From NCBI RefSeq assembly GCF_020497125.1, contig NC_059094.1, positions 3,823,733-3,887,732 on the forward strand: a stretch of 64,000 bases of DNA, given 5' to 3'. The translations under genes were made by a program, and so were the position numbers. The notes below the pieces were generated by a model that ran no database searches, was not told where the DNA came from, and was given only the letters and a program-made list of their open reading frames with translations. Source of the DNA: Mauremys mutica. Lineage: Eukaryota > Chordata > Testudines > Geoemydidae. How positions within the stretch are numbered: the first letter of the stretch is position 1; each line of letters begins with the position of its first letter. Positions 45,545-55,530 of this stretch are shown here, one piece after another.

Positions 45545-46388
45545 TTAAAGCCTCCATCCTGGAAGTCTATTTCCCTTCTTACTCAGGTGAAGTCCATCCC
45601 AAGAGAACAGTCCTCTGTCCATGAATGCTTCCCAGTGGCCGTACATCCCAAAGCCCTCCTTATAGCACCACTGCCTGAGCCATCTGTTGATCGCCATAAT
45701 CTTGTCACACCTTTGTTGCCCTTCTCTAGGAACAGGCAGAATCCCACTGAAGATCACCTGCGCCTCTATTTCCTTAAGCGTCTTCCCCAGCCTGGCATAG
45801 TCTCCCTTGATAGGTTCCAGCGAGAATCTAGCCATATCATTCGTTCCCACATGAAGGACAATAAGCAGATTCTTTCCCACTCCCGTTAGGATCCTTTTCC
45901 ACCTCAGGTCCACATCCCGTATCTTAGCACCTGACAGACAGCACACCCTTCTGTTCTCTGGATCAGCTCTAGTTACAGGCCTTTCTATTCTTCTCAGTAA
46001 GGAGTCCCCAATCACGTAGACCTGCCTTTTCCTGGTGATGGTGCGATTCTCCAGTCTATCCCCTGTTCCCTCTGGCTGCAAGTCCTCTTGATTCCTATTG
46101 TCCCTTGCAATCCTCCACAACCCATCCCGTATCCTCCTGGGGCTCATATTTGGTGTTATCTCCATTGACTCTTCCTCTCTTCCTATAGGACTAGCTGCTC
46201 TTCTCTTCTTCCTTGTCCTCTCACCTTCAGCGACCACCTGCTGTGCCCCTTCTTCATTTTCCAACTCCACAAACCTGTTCCTGAGCTCTATTTCTCCTTC
46301 ACTGGCCCATATTTTCCTCTGCCTGGTTCTCTGCAGGCTCCCAGGCAAGCTCCAGGGAGCCAGGAGCACTGGATGTGCCAGCTCCCCC
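45545..46388 (-). pseudogene. CR1 ORF1 with SGNH-esterase domain
   Basis: The conserved reading frame is unbroken here. An N-terminal part has a charged helix (GEIELRNRFVELENEEGA) and a basic stretch (RTRKKRRAASP). Then comes the esterase: VIGDSLLRRI (block with the catalytic Ser), LHVGTNDMA (block III), and DGLHLSKKGN (catalytic Asp/His block). CR1 ORF1 proteins bind RNA and carry an esterase whose role is unclear. The frame runs on past 46388 into a hAT fragment, which does not belong to ORF1; the true start codon is lost with the 5' truncation. Active-site residues look intact. Confidence 0.82.
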
Positions 46389-46393
46389 GCAGC

Positions 46394-46560
46394 AGGGCCG
46401 CCCAGAGGATTCAGGGGGCCTGGGGCAAAGCAATTTCGGGGGCCCCTTCCATTAAAAGTTGTGATACTACACAATACTATATTCTCGTGGGGGTCCCTGC
46501 GGGGCCTGGCGCAAAATGCACCACTTGCTCCGCACTCACGGGCAGCCCTGGGAATAATAA
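46394..46560. mobile_element. hAT-type fragment (family D)
   Basis: Starts CAGGGCCGCCCAGAGG, contains GGGGCCTGGGGCAAAG and CACCACTTGCTCCG, and ends CGGGCAGCCCTG. Family D relatives with CTCTGGGCGGCCCTG ends occur at 49942 and 59463. The flanking 8-mers do not match, so one end may be displaced. It lies at the broken 5' edge of the CR1. Confidence 0.65.
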
Positions 46561-47055
46561 ACCTTCTGCATCTCGGCACAAACCCAGTTTTGAGAAAACT
46601 TCTTGACAAGGTATCACTGGTTCTCAGCATCAGCTAGTGCTAAAAGGCACTAAAGCTCAGTAAAAGGGTTGGACAAATATTTTCCGTCAAAACTTTTTTT
46701 TGGATCGAAAACTAGGGGTTTTAAAAAGCAGAACAAAATCACAGACAATGTCTGCTTTCCTTCAAAATGTGTTGTGTTTTTTTTTAATTGAAAAGCTGAA
46801 ATTAGTCTGCCAAAATCTGAATATGGTTTGGGGTTTCAGAAATGTGTGGCCAATATTTGCTGCTTGCTGTGTTTGATTGTTTAAAGAAACAATAAAAAAA
46901 ATTCTGCTTTTAAAAAAATCCAGAACTTTTGAACCACCTCAGCTTGTGACCAAACGCCTGAGCCCATCCACTCAAGAGATTTTTCCAGGTTTCTGATACT
47001 CTGCTGGCTACCTTGACTCGTATCTGTCTCCATAACTTTGGGTTCATTTAGGTTA
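46561..47055. other. Intergenic, no gene recognised
   Basis: AT-rich, with runs of T and A. No coding or transposon feature was identified. Confidence 0.4.
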
Positions 47056-47290
47056 GAACATAAGAACAGTCATACTGTATCAAACCAAAGGTCCATCCAG
47101 CCCAGTATCCTGTCTACCAACAATGGCCAATGCCAAATGCCCCAGAGGGAGTGAACCTAACAGGTAATGATCAAGTGATCTCTCTCCTGCCATCCATCTC
47201 CACCCTCTGACAAACAGAGGCTAGGGATACCATTCCTTACCCATCCTGGCTAACAGCCATTAATGGACTTAACCTCCATGCATTTTTCTG
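47056..47290 (-). mobile_element. CR1 LINE 3' end, minus strand
   Basis: 'agaacataagaacagtcatactg' through 'ccatccagcccagtatcctgtc' to 'tggacttaacctccatgca' matches the 3' UTR of the CR1 at 16843. Heavily 5'-truncated and non-coding. Confidence 0.88.
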
Positions 47291-47497
47291 TTTCCTAGAG
47301 ACTGGCTCCATGGGGGTCCCTCACAAACTGGAGACGGTTACTGTGGGTTTGTCTTTAGTATAGCTTATGTACATACTCCATGAACTGAGCATTTGAGCTT
47401 GTTCCAGAATCTGGGATGAGCCTATGTTGTGAAAACTGAAATGCTCAAAATAGCACATGCATGTGAATGGACACAAGGTGCTAAAATTAAATTAACC

Positions 47498-47720
47498 CAG
47501 GGGTTCTCAAACTGGGGGGTCAGGACTCCTCAGGGGGTCACGAGGTTATTATTGGGGGTCGCGAGCTGTCAGCCTCCACCTCAAACCCTGCTTTGCCGCC
47601 AGCATTTATAATAGTGTTAAATATATAAAAAAATGTTTTCAATTTATAAAGGGTGTGGGGGTCACACTCAGAGGTTTGCTATGTGAAAGGGTCACCAGGA
47701 CAAAAGTTTGAGAACCACTG
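47498..47720. mobile_element. 223-bp hAT-type MITE
   Basis: Starts CAGGGGTTCTCAAACTGG and ends AAGTTTGAGAACCACTG. Flanks AATTAACC and AATTAATC agree at seven of eight. These termini are typical of an abundant vertebrate hAT MITE group. Confidence 0.85.
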
Positions 47721-47883
47721 AATTAATCCCTCTGAAGCCTCAGGGAATGCAGGGGAGGGGGGTCTCCCTTGGTAGGGTTGGGAAGGAGGTAGGTGGTGTA
47801 GGATATTGCCCTTCTCATGTGATCCCTCCCGCAGTGGCTAATTTTAAATGAAGCTACCCTCCCCTGACATGAATCTCCCTATG

Positions 47884-49050
47884 TGTAAGGGGACTGTTGC
47901 CCCCTTACTAACATTCAGTGGGGGGGGTTGGTTGCTAGCTCCCAGCACTAAAAGGGGAGAGTCGATGGGAAATCAGGAGCCTGAGACTGACAGTCTCCAG
48001 GAACAATGGGGAGAGGCCGATGCTCCAGATCAGCCTGATTGACAGGGCGGGCAGGCTAATCAAGGAGTCAGGAGGCCGGGGGTCCCGTTCTCCGTGTGAG
48101 TTGGAATTGTCTGAGTGAGATGGAGTGGGGCCGAGCTAAGGAGAGAGCAGGGGCCCACGCTAAGCTGATGGGAGCGGAGCTGCAGCCCAAAAAGCCAGAG
48201 CACAGCCCAGAGAGAGCAGCCCTGCCCTGGGAGCAGAGCTGCAGCAACCGGAGCCAGAGGGGCCAGAGATGCAGCCCAGGGAGCTGAAGGCAGAGAAGCA
48301 GCAGCAGTGGCACTGAGGCAGGGTCAGGGTGGAGCTGGGGCTGGAGCTGTCCAGAGCCGGGTGCGGTGAGCAGCTGGGGAGTGTGAGGGGGGACCCTGGG
48401 CAGTGGGCCCAGCGCAGGGAGACGCCTCAGCCAAGAGGCCCCGCAGGCCAGACTTGGGGGGGGGATCGTAACCCTGACAAGGCGGGGGTGACGCTGGGGA
48501 GAAGGGTCCTGCCACCCAGAGCCTGAGAGCGTGTGGCCACTGCCAGAGCAAGTGTCCGACCCGCAGTGTCCCTGCAGCACAGCCAGGGCCTGGGCAGGGG
48601 CCTGGGACCTACAAGGAACAGACTGTGAACTGCCCTGACATTCCAGAGACGCTGGTTGTGATGTTCCCTGCCACAGAGCAGGGTGACGTGTTTCCTTTAA
48701 CCTTTCCCATTTTTCCTTATTCTTTTTTAAATTAATTGTTAATTAAATAACTTGTATTTGCTTTAAATTGTATGATGTGATCAGTGGGTCAGGGAGGTGC
48801 GCAGTGCATAGAGGGTACCCCGGAGTGGGGACACCCTAGCCCCTGTCCTAGGTGACCACAGCAGGGTTGGGGCTCGAGGCCCCCAGGAATCCTGGGCCCA
48901 GCCTTGTTGGGGTTACGAGGTCTCTGCCAGACAGGAGAGTCCTCAAGGACAGGGAGGCCTCTGGGTAAAGGAAGTGGGAGCGAGGACTCAGATCCTTTCG
49001 CTAGCCCGTTTCACCGGGGTAGCGCAGAAGCCAGGAAAGTTCCCCACAAT
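47884..49050 (+). mobile_element. Possible solo LTR
   Basis: From TGTAAGGGGACTGTTGCCCCC the block runs through a GC-rich purine-heavy part, then an AT-rich zone with TTTCCTTTAACC..TTAATTAAATAA (about 48688-48760), to TTCCCCACA near 49047. Composition and TG...CA ends suit a long LTR. No exact target duplication was found and boundaries are approximate. No retroviral genes adjoin it. Confidence 0.4.
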
Positions 49051-49562
49051 AGCGGGACCATCCCCCACTTACATATGGCACTGAAATTAAATGTAGACTA
49101 TAATTTGGCATTGAGAAGTGACAGGGATGGGAGCCCTAAGGGAAAAGCTAACAGCTCGGCTCTTCTGCAAGCCTCAAACTGCTGAATGAGCTTTAGGGTA
49201 GGGAACGCTGGGCCTCCCAACCAGCCTGGCCCTGTCCCCATCCGACCCCCACCCACTTCCTGCCCCCCCTCAGAATCCCCAACTCATCCTGCTCCCTGTC
49301 CCCTCACCATCCCCCAGAGACCCCCCCACCACCCCGGGACCCCACCCCTGCTCCCTGTCCCCTGACTGCCCCGACCCCTATCCACCCCCCCGCTGAGTCC
49401 TGACAGACCCCCAGAATGCCCATGATCCAGCCACCCCGTCCCCTGTCCCCTGACCCCCACCCCAACCTCTGCCCCCTCCCTGTGCCCTGACTGTCCCTGG
49501 GACTCCCTGCCCCTTAGCCAACCCCCCCGGCCCCGGCCCCTTACCCCTGGCTCCCCCCTCAC
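49051..49562. other. C-rich sequence, possibly the left part of a hAT element
   Basis: Imperfect units of 'ccctgtcccctgac' and 'ccccacc' repeat across 49205-49540. The block runs into the inverted repeat at 49563. It may be the left part of the family D element that ends at 49942. No gene is seen. Confidence 0.4.
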
Positions 49563-49826
49563 CCGGAGCCTCAGCGCATCCAGCAGCGTCCCTCGACAGT
49601 GGGGCAGCATGGCTCCGGCGGGGCCCCTGAGCTCCACCCCGCTCAGAGCCGTGTGGTCAGGGGGTGGGGCTGTGAGCACCAGGCCGAGCAGAGGGAGCTC
49701 ATGCCCCACTGGAGCTCACAGCCCCGCCCCCTCACCACGCGGCTCTGAGCGGGGCGGAGCTCAGGGGCCCCGCCGGAGCCACGCTGCAGCTGTCCGGGAC
49801 GCTGCTGGATGCGCTGAGGCTCCGGG
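49563..49826. repeat. Long inverted repeat, about 113-bp arms
   Basis: The left arm 49563-49677 and right arm 49714-49826 are complementary over GGAGCCTCAGCGCATCCAGC, GGCTCCGGCGGGGCCCCTGA, CCCCGCTCAGAGCCG and GGGCTGTGAGC, with a 36-base spacer. A few mismatches are present. The right arm continues to CTCTGGGCGGCCCTG at 49942, a family D hAT end, so this is probably the internal palindrome of such an element. Confidence 0.8.
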
Positions 49827-49845
49827 AGAGGGGCTGGGGCTGGGG

Positions 49846-49942
49846 CTGGGGAGGGAGCCTCAACCATTCTCGTGGGGGCCCCTGCGGAGCCCGGGGCCTG
49901 GGGCAAATTGCCCCACTTGCCCCCCCCCTCTGGGCGGCCCTG
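49846..49942. mobile_element. hAT-type right end (family D)
   Basis: 'tctcgtgggggcccctgcgg', 'ggcctggggcaaattgcccc' and the tip CTCTGGGCGGCCCTG repeat almost exactly at 59396-59463. The matching left tip was not found, so the full extent is unknown. Confidence 0.6.
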
Positions 49943-50256
49943 ACCCGCAGCACCAGGCAGGTTGCTGAGGAGGCGGGTGGGCATCCTGGCAGGAAACCCA
50001 CTGGGTGTCCGTAGAAATATTTTCCAATGGAAAACTATCCCATCGCAAATCCCCGCAGCTCTGTCCCCCTAGTCTTGTGAGCGGGGATGGGCCTGGGGCA
50101 CTGGGCATCGATGGACGAGGATGCGGTTCCCAGCTCCCGCACAGGGTGGGGGCCATGGAAGAGGTTTACAATAGATACAGGTAACCCAGCGGTATCTGGT
50201 GGGGAGACTGAGCTGCCTGAAAGACCCAAAGCCAAGCTGGGCAGGAGGCGGCTCTG

Positions 50257-51240
50257 TAGGGTTGCAAACTTTCTACTTGCACAAAACCAAACACCCTTGC
50301 CCCGCCCTCTGCCCTGTCTCTGAGGCCCTGCCCCCACTCACTCCACCTCCCCCTTTGCTCACTCTCCCCACCCTCACTCACTCGCTCATTTTCACAAGGC
50401 TGGCTCAGGGGTTGGGATGCGGGAGGGGGTGAGGGTTCTGGCTGGGGGTTCAGGCTCCAGGGTGGGGCCAGAAATGGGGAGTTCAGGGTGCAGGAGGAGG
50501 ATCTGACCTGAGGCAGTGGGTTGGTTTGCAGGAGGGGGTGAGGGCTCCGGCTTGGGGTGTGGGCTGTGGGGTGGGGCCATGAATGAGGGGTTTGGGTGCA
50601 TGAGGGAGCTGGGGGATGGAGCCGAGGGGTTCGGAGTATGGGAGGGGGCTGCGGGATGAAGCAGGGGGTTGGGATGTGGGAGTGGGTATGGGCTCTGGGC
50701 TGGGGGTGTGGGCTCTGGGGTGGGGCTGTGAATGAGGGGTTCAGGATGTGGGAGGGGGCTTTGGGCTGGGGCAGGGGATTGGGGCATGGGAGGGTGAGGG
50801 CTCTGGCTGGGGCTGCGAGCTCTGGGGTGGGGCTCGGACCAAGGGGTTTGGAGGGCGGGAGGGGGATTGGGGCTGCGGCAGGAGGTTGGGGTGTGGGAGG
50901 GGGTCAGGGGTGCAGGCTCAGGCGGCGCTTACCCCACGAAGCAGCAGCATGTCCTCTCTCCGGCTCCTACGTGGAGGCGAGGCCAGGCGGTTCTACACAT
51001 TGCCCCATCCACAGGTGCCACCCCCACAGCTCCCATTGATCGTGTTTCCCAGCCAATGGGAGCTGCGGAGCTGGCGTTTGGGGTGCCCCCTGGCTGCCCC
51101 TATGCCTAGGAGCTGGAGTGGGGACATGCTGCTGCTTCCAGGAGTCACGTGGAGCCACGGCAGGCAGGGCGCCGGCCCTAGCCCCGCTGTGCCACCGGCC
51201 AGACTTTTAACGGCCCGTTCAGCGGTGCCACCTGGCAACC
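50257..51240. mobile_element. About 1-kb non-autonomous DNA transposon with GGTTGC ends
   Basis: Starts TAGGGTTGCAAACTTTCTAC and ends TTTTAACGGCCCGTTC...CACCTGGCAACC, the same tip family as the small MITEs at 7723 and 25581. Inside are a G-rich tandem region (50400-50930) and a GC-rich half with an inverted pair, CACAGCTCCCATTGAT and AGCCAATGGGAGCTG. The last bases of the right tip and the target duplication are worn. Confidence 0.7.
50400..50930. repeat. G-rich imperfect minisatellite
   Basis: Units such as 'gggctctggggtggggctgtgaatgaggggtt' and 'gtgggagggggct' repeat about every 40-60 bases with drift in length. It belongs to the element at 50257-51240. Long frames on both strands here are low-complexity artefacts. 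Confidence 0.7.
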
Positions 51241-52621
51241 AGCACAGCCTCCCACTTCTGTCTGCGACGGCCTGCGTGGAGGGAGTTGGCAGTGCCATAG
51301 AGACTAGGCCCAGTTCCCTCAGGGTTAATGCTCTGCCCAGCCAGAGCAGGAGCCAAGTGAGATTCCTAATCCTGGCCCCAGATTCCTCCTCATTGGCCCA
51401 ACATTAACCCCTCAAAGGCAATGGAAAGGGCTGACGGGTTACCCTGCTCCACCCTCCTCAGCTGCAGTGTGGAGCAGGGCGGAGTCTGAGAGAGACACAG
51501 ACAGGCCCCTATGGGAGAGGAAGCTCTGGGATATCACACCCGGCTGCATCCTTTCTCCAGATGATTTGTATAAATCTTTCCTAATCTGTATATTTGCAGC
51601 AGAACCTGCCAGCAGTTACTCAGGCCTTGCTACTATGAATCCCAGGGGCTGTTAGCCCTACAAGCCCCCCACTGGCAGTGATCACTGTTCGGAGTGGGGC
51701 AATATGATCTGGGCTCCTTTTGCTCCCTGTCCTTGGGAGCCTGGCAGGGCACTGGGGTAACAGTCAGGGAAGCCAGTGGGTGGGGAGAGCCAGCACTCTG
51801 CCAATGCAGGGCTTAGCCCTGGCCTATGGGACTGTCTCTTGCTCTGCCCTTGCCCAGGTGTCACTGTGCCGCCCTGGGTAGCTGTGTGTCTGCTCTCTGG
51901 GGACCAGGGGCACACTTGGCTAAGGTGCAGCGAGGGCTATGAGCTGAGGGAGTGGGGCTGGCGCTAAGGGGGAGGAAACACAAGAAGTTTCCTGCTTCAT
52001 ACGAACCCTCCTGACCCGTTTCCAAAGCAGCCATGCTGGCTGCCCCCACCCCAAAAGCTGCCTGTTCCCTCCTTCCCAGACTCCCACCTCCTGCAGAGCA
52101 GCTCCTTAGCCAACGGCCAGTGTGGCAGAGAGCATGGCTCCCTCTGCCACTAGCTCAGCAATGTGCCCGGGGGGCAGAGGGGACTCCGGCTCGCTTGGCC
52201 CCTGTCCCCGGTGGCCAGGCCCAGGAGGGTGGTAGCCTGCCACCACCTCCCCAGCTAGGATCTCTCAGGCAGCCGCTGCACTGCACACAGTAGCATCCCC
52301 AGAGCGCGGGGCGTGAGAAGCCGCTGGTCCTGCCCCTTCTACTCCCTGGCCGCCAGGGACGGAGGCCGAGCATGCTGGGAGGGGCAGGTGCAGCAGGAGA
52401 AGGACAGAGCTCCTCTCCCTTCTCCCCGCCCCCTGGCAGGCCAAGCAGAAATCGGGGGTGGGGGGGCACTTGAGCCTGCGTGCCCCCCATGCATCATCTA
52501 TGCTTGCTGAGTAGCTCCCTACTCCTTGAGTAACCCCATTGATTTCAATGGGACTGAGGTACTGCTCAGTAGGAGTGAGAGTGGTGGAATCTGGCCCTCA
52601 AAGATGAATACAGGTGGCCCT
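51241..52621. other. Intergenic, no gene recognised
   Basis: GC-moderate sequence without domain motifs. About 52505-52610 ('gagtaaccccattgatttcaatggga') is the same old amniote repeat class as near 34795. Confidence 0.4.
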
Positions 52622-52709
52622 TGTGAGGGGTTGGATCACAGAACCCCCCTGGGGGCTGCCATCTGATGTGCCAAGACTACTTCTGCCCCTGCTTTCTTGT
52701 GCTGGGTCA
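52622..52709 (-). mobile_element. LTR fragment related to the block at 53199
   Basis: TGTGAGGGGTTGGATCACAG and the 80 bases after it match the start of 53199-54317 almost base for base (CCAAGACTACTTCTGCCCCTGC shared). It is cut off where a CR1 tail begins at 52710. Confidence 0.75.
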
Positions 52710-52893
52710 TAGACTCATAGACTTTAAGGTCAGAAGGGACCATTATGATAATCTAGTCTGACCTCCTGCACAATGCAGGCCACAAAATCTCACCCACCCA
52801 CTCCTGTAACAAACCCCTAACCTATGTCTGAGTTACTGAAGTCCTCAAATTGTGGTTTGAAGACCTCAAGCTGCAAAGAATCTTCATCCACAG
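52710..52893 (-). mobile_element. CR1 LINE 3' end, minus strand
   Basis: 'atagactcatagactttaagg', then 'gtctgacctcctgcacaatg' and 'gtggtttgaagacctcaag', match 41624-41790 closely. Non-coding 3' UTR only. It follows directly on the LTR fragment. Confidence 0.88.
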
Positions 52894-53198
52894 TTCACTG
52901 AAACTGGGATGCACTCAGCTCAGGGGCTTCTTAGTTAACAGAGACTTTTGCAGTGCCCAGTGTTCAGCCTTTCTGGGCAATTGCAACCTGCACAGTTCTA
53001 GCTTGTTCTGATCTTCACTCTTATTTATTTTGCTTCCTTTTCTGTCCCTACTTCCCTTACCCAAAATAATCAAACAGAAAATAACAAACCAGTAACCACT
53101 TTGTCTATTCTCCAGCCACCACACTTAAAACTCACTTAAAATCACTACCAGTATCTCAAAGAAATCAGCTGTGCACAGATCCTGCTCGACTATGCCAC

Positions 53199-54317
53199 TG
53201 TGACGGGTTGGATCAGAGAAACCCCCCGGGGCTGCCAACTGATATGCCAAGACTACTTCTGCCCCTGCTTTCCCTGCCAGCTTGCGAGTCAAGCACCCAC
53301 CACGCCAGTCTGCTCCAACACAGACCCAGGGTCTGAACCACGTGCCCCAAAGCTGCAGACTTAACTGAAAGCAGCTTAAGAAGTGTTCCTGTCTTTAACA
53401 CTCAGATGCCCAACTCTCAATGGGGTCCAAACCCCAAATAAATCCGTTTTACCCTGTATAAAGCGTATGCAGGGTGAACTCATGAATTGTCCGCCCTCTA
53501 TAACACTGAGAGAGAGAGATGCACAACTCTTCCCCCCCCCCAGGTATTAATACAGACTCTGGGTTAATTAATAAGTAAAAAGTGACGTTATTAAACACAG
53601 ACAGTCAGATTTAAGTGGTTCCAAGCAGTTACAGACAGAACCAAGTGAAACTACCAAGCAAAATAAAATAAAACATGCAAGTCTAAGCCTAGTACAATAA
53701 TAAAACTGAATACAGATAAAATCTCACCCTCAGAGATGTTTCAATAAGCTTCTTTCACAGACTGGACGCCTTCCTAGTCTGGGCACAATCCTCTCCCCTG
53801 GTCCAGCCCTTGTTCCAGCTCAGGTGGTAGCTCGGGGATTTCCACCCATTTATCTCTCTTTTGCATAAGGTGTGAATCCTTTGTCCCTCTGAGTTCCCAC
53901 CCCTCCTTCTCAATGGAAAAACATGAGGTTAAAGATGGATTCCAGTTCAGGTGACATGATCACATGTCACTGTAAGACCCCAAACCTTCATTCCTCCCAG
54001 CCAGACTCACAGGGAGGCTGCCTGCCAACAGAGCCAGCCAGTCAATTGTCCTGGTTGATGGGAGCCATCAAGATTCCAAATCACCATTAATGGCCCACAC
54101 TTTGCACAATTACAATAGGCCTCAGAGTCATATTTCATATTTCTAGATTCAGATACAAGAGTGAAACCTTTATACAAATAGGATGATCACACTCTGTAGA
54201 TTATAAGCTTTGTAATGATACCTTACAAGAGACCTTTTGCATGAAGCATATTTTAGTTACATTATATTCACACTCATCAGCCTACTGTCATAAAATCATA
54301 TAGAATGGAACCTCACA
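53199..54317 (-). mobile_element. Probable solo LTR, 1.1 kb, minus strand
   Basis: On the minus strand the block starts TGTGAGGTTCCATTC at 54317 and ends AACCCGTCACA at 53199. It has an AT-rich front with TATA-like elements, then a polyadenylation-type region, and a GC-richer end, as expected of a long LTR. The first 80 plus-strand bases recur at 52622. Flanks GCCAC and GCCCT match at three of five, weak support for a target duplication. No internal retroviral genes were found. Confidence 0.6.
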
Positions 54318-54893
54318 GCCCTAACCTGGCCTAGGGGGCTGTTGCTGGGTCTCCTGCGAGCTCTTGAAGACTCCTCCATGAGGTGTTGACCTGACAGACT
54401 GGTCAATGCCTCCTCTGCTGTCACACAGGGCAGCTGATTACACGGAACACCTGCTCCCTGCGTCATTGCTGCGCAAATCCTTACCTGTATCATCCCCATT
54501 TAGGCAACCCCCCTCTCCTTGCTACCATCAGGGCTGTGACCTCCCTGAGCGAAGTATTCAGGTTTCAGTCACACCCTGCCCTCTCCTCTGGGCAATTAGG
54601 ATGAGGAGAGAGCTCCTACATATGAACTACCAGGAAACCTTCCAGGATTTGCCCCAGTGCTCCCTGGAGCAGGGAGATTTGAGCAGTTCCAAAGACTTGT
54701 TTTTGCCATGAAAAATTTCAAATGAAATATTTTTTATTTGAAAATGTTCATGGGAAAATGTCTGAGCAAAGTAACTGAACTGCATTTTAACTTCATTCTG
54801 CTTCAAATGGAAACATTTGTTTTGCCTGGCATCAAAGCTGTTCTAATTAGAACTGAAATTTTCCTTTGAAATCTATTCAGAATTTCCCCTTTT

Positions 54894-55074
54894 CATGGAA
54901 TATCAGGGTTGGAAGGGACCTCAGGAGGTCATCTAGTTCAACCCCCTGCTCAAAGCAGGGCCCATCCCCAGGTGGGTTTTTGCCCCAGATCCCTAAATGG
55001 CCCCCTCAAGGATTGAACTCACAACCCTGGATTTAGCAGGTGAATGCGCAAACCACTGAGCTATCCCTCCTCCC
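54894..55074 (-). mobile_element. tRNA-derived SINE with CR1-like tail
   Basis: On the minus strand the head contains an A-box-like TAGCTCAGTGGTTTG and a B-box-like GGTTGTGAGTTCAATCC, spaced as in a tRNA gene. A tRNA-unrelated middle follows, then a tail, GACCTCCTGAGG...CCAACCCTGATATTCCATG, matching CR1 3' ends. This is the layout of the turtle pol III/SINE (tRNA-Lys-like) family, mobilised by CR1 enzymes. It is not a working tRNA gene. It is the best single pointer to a cryptodiran turtle. Confidence 0.85.
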
Positions 55075-55442
55075 TCAGACAGTAGAGCAAGTTCATGATG
55101 TGTCACTATGTTTGAGTGTTTTCACTTTTCCTATTTCTTTTTCTGCCTTTTTCCACTCTATGACTTTTCAGAGTGTCCTGGACTTTGGCAAAGTTATCGC
55201 ATGGCAAAGTGACAGGGTTTCATTTCTCCTTTTGCCCCTCAGTAACTTCTCCAAAGTTGGAGGAAGTTTTTGAAAGTTACAGAGTGGAAAAAGGGAAAAG
55301 AAAAAACAGAAAAAGGAAAAAGCAAAAAATCAGCCCCCTAGGAGAGACATCACTAGGTTGGTGGAAGAATTCCTGTTGCCCTAGCTACCTCTTTTGAGTG
55401 GGTGGTTTAATAACAGCGATGGAAACCCCCCTCCTGTCACTG

Positions 55443-55530
55443 TAGCAAGTGTCTACACTATGGTGCTCCAGCAGCTCAGCTGCAGTGCCATAGCTGTGCT
55501 GTTGTAGCATCTGTAGTGCAGACAAGCCAT
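55443..55530. mobile_element. Short Harbinger-type MITE remnant
   Basis: GTGTCTACACTATGGTG near the left and TCTGTAGTGCAGACAAGCC at the right, with CAGCTCAGCTGCAGTG between, fit a worn Harbinger-type MITE. No target duplication was resolved. Confidence 0.45.

Larger units (their letters stand above)
41624..46388 (-). mobile_element. Nearly full-length CR1 LINE, minus strand
   Basis: The 3' end at about 41624 carries 'atagactttaaggtcagaagggacc', a third CR1 tail class. Upstream lie ORF2 (RT then endonuclease) and ORF1 (esterase), in the expected order, with no long internal gaps apart from the hAT insertion at 41977-42469. The 5' side breaks at about 46388 where a hAT fragment begins. Its 4.7 kb make it the longest CR1 in the window. 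The frames are broken in ORF2. Confidence 0.9.

Noticed and set aside
45545..46630. 361-codon frame as a single gene
   Set aside because: Its last part is CR1 ORF1, but the first 80 or so codons come from a hAT fragment and flanking DNA and do not belong to the protein.
48068..48580. 170-codon minus-strand frame rich in Leu/Pro/Ser
   Set aside because: Low-complexity frame from a CAG/GAG-rich repeat-like block within a probable LTR, no motif.
54894..55074. A tRNA gene on the minus strand
   Set aside because: A-box and B-box-like parts are present, but they continue into a CR1-like tail and no complete cloverleaf was made out. It is a SINE.
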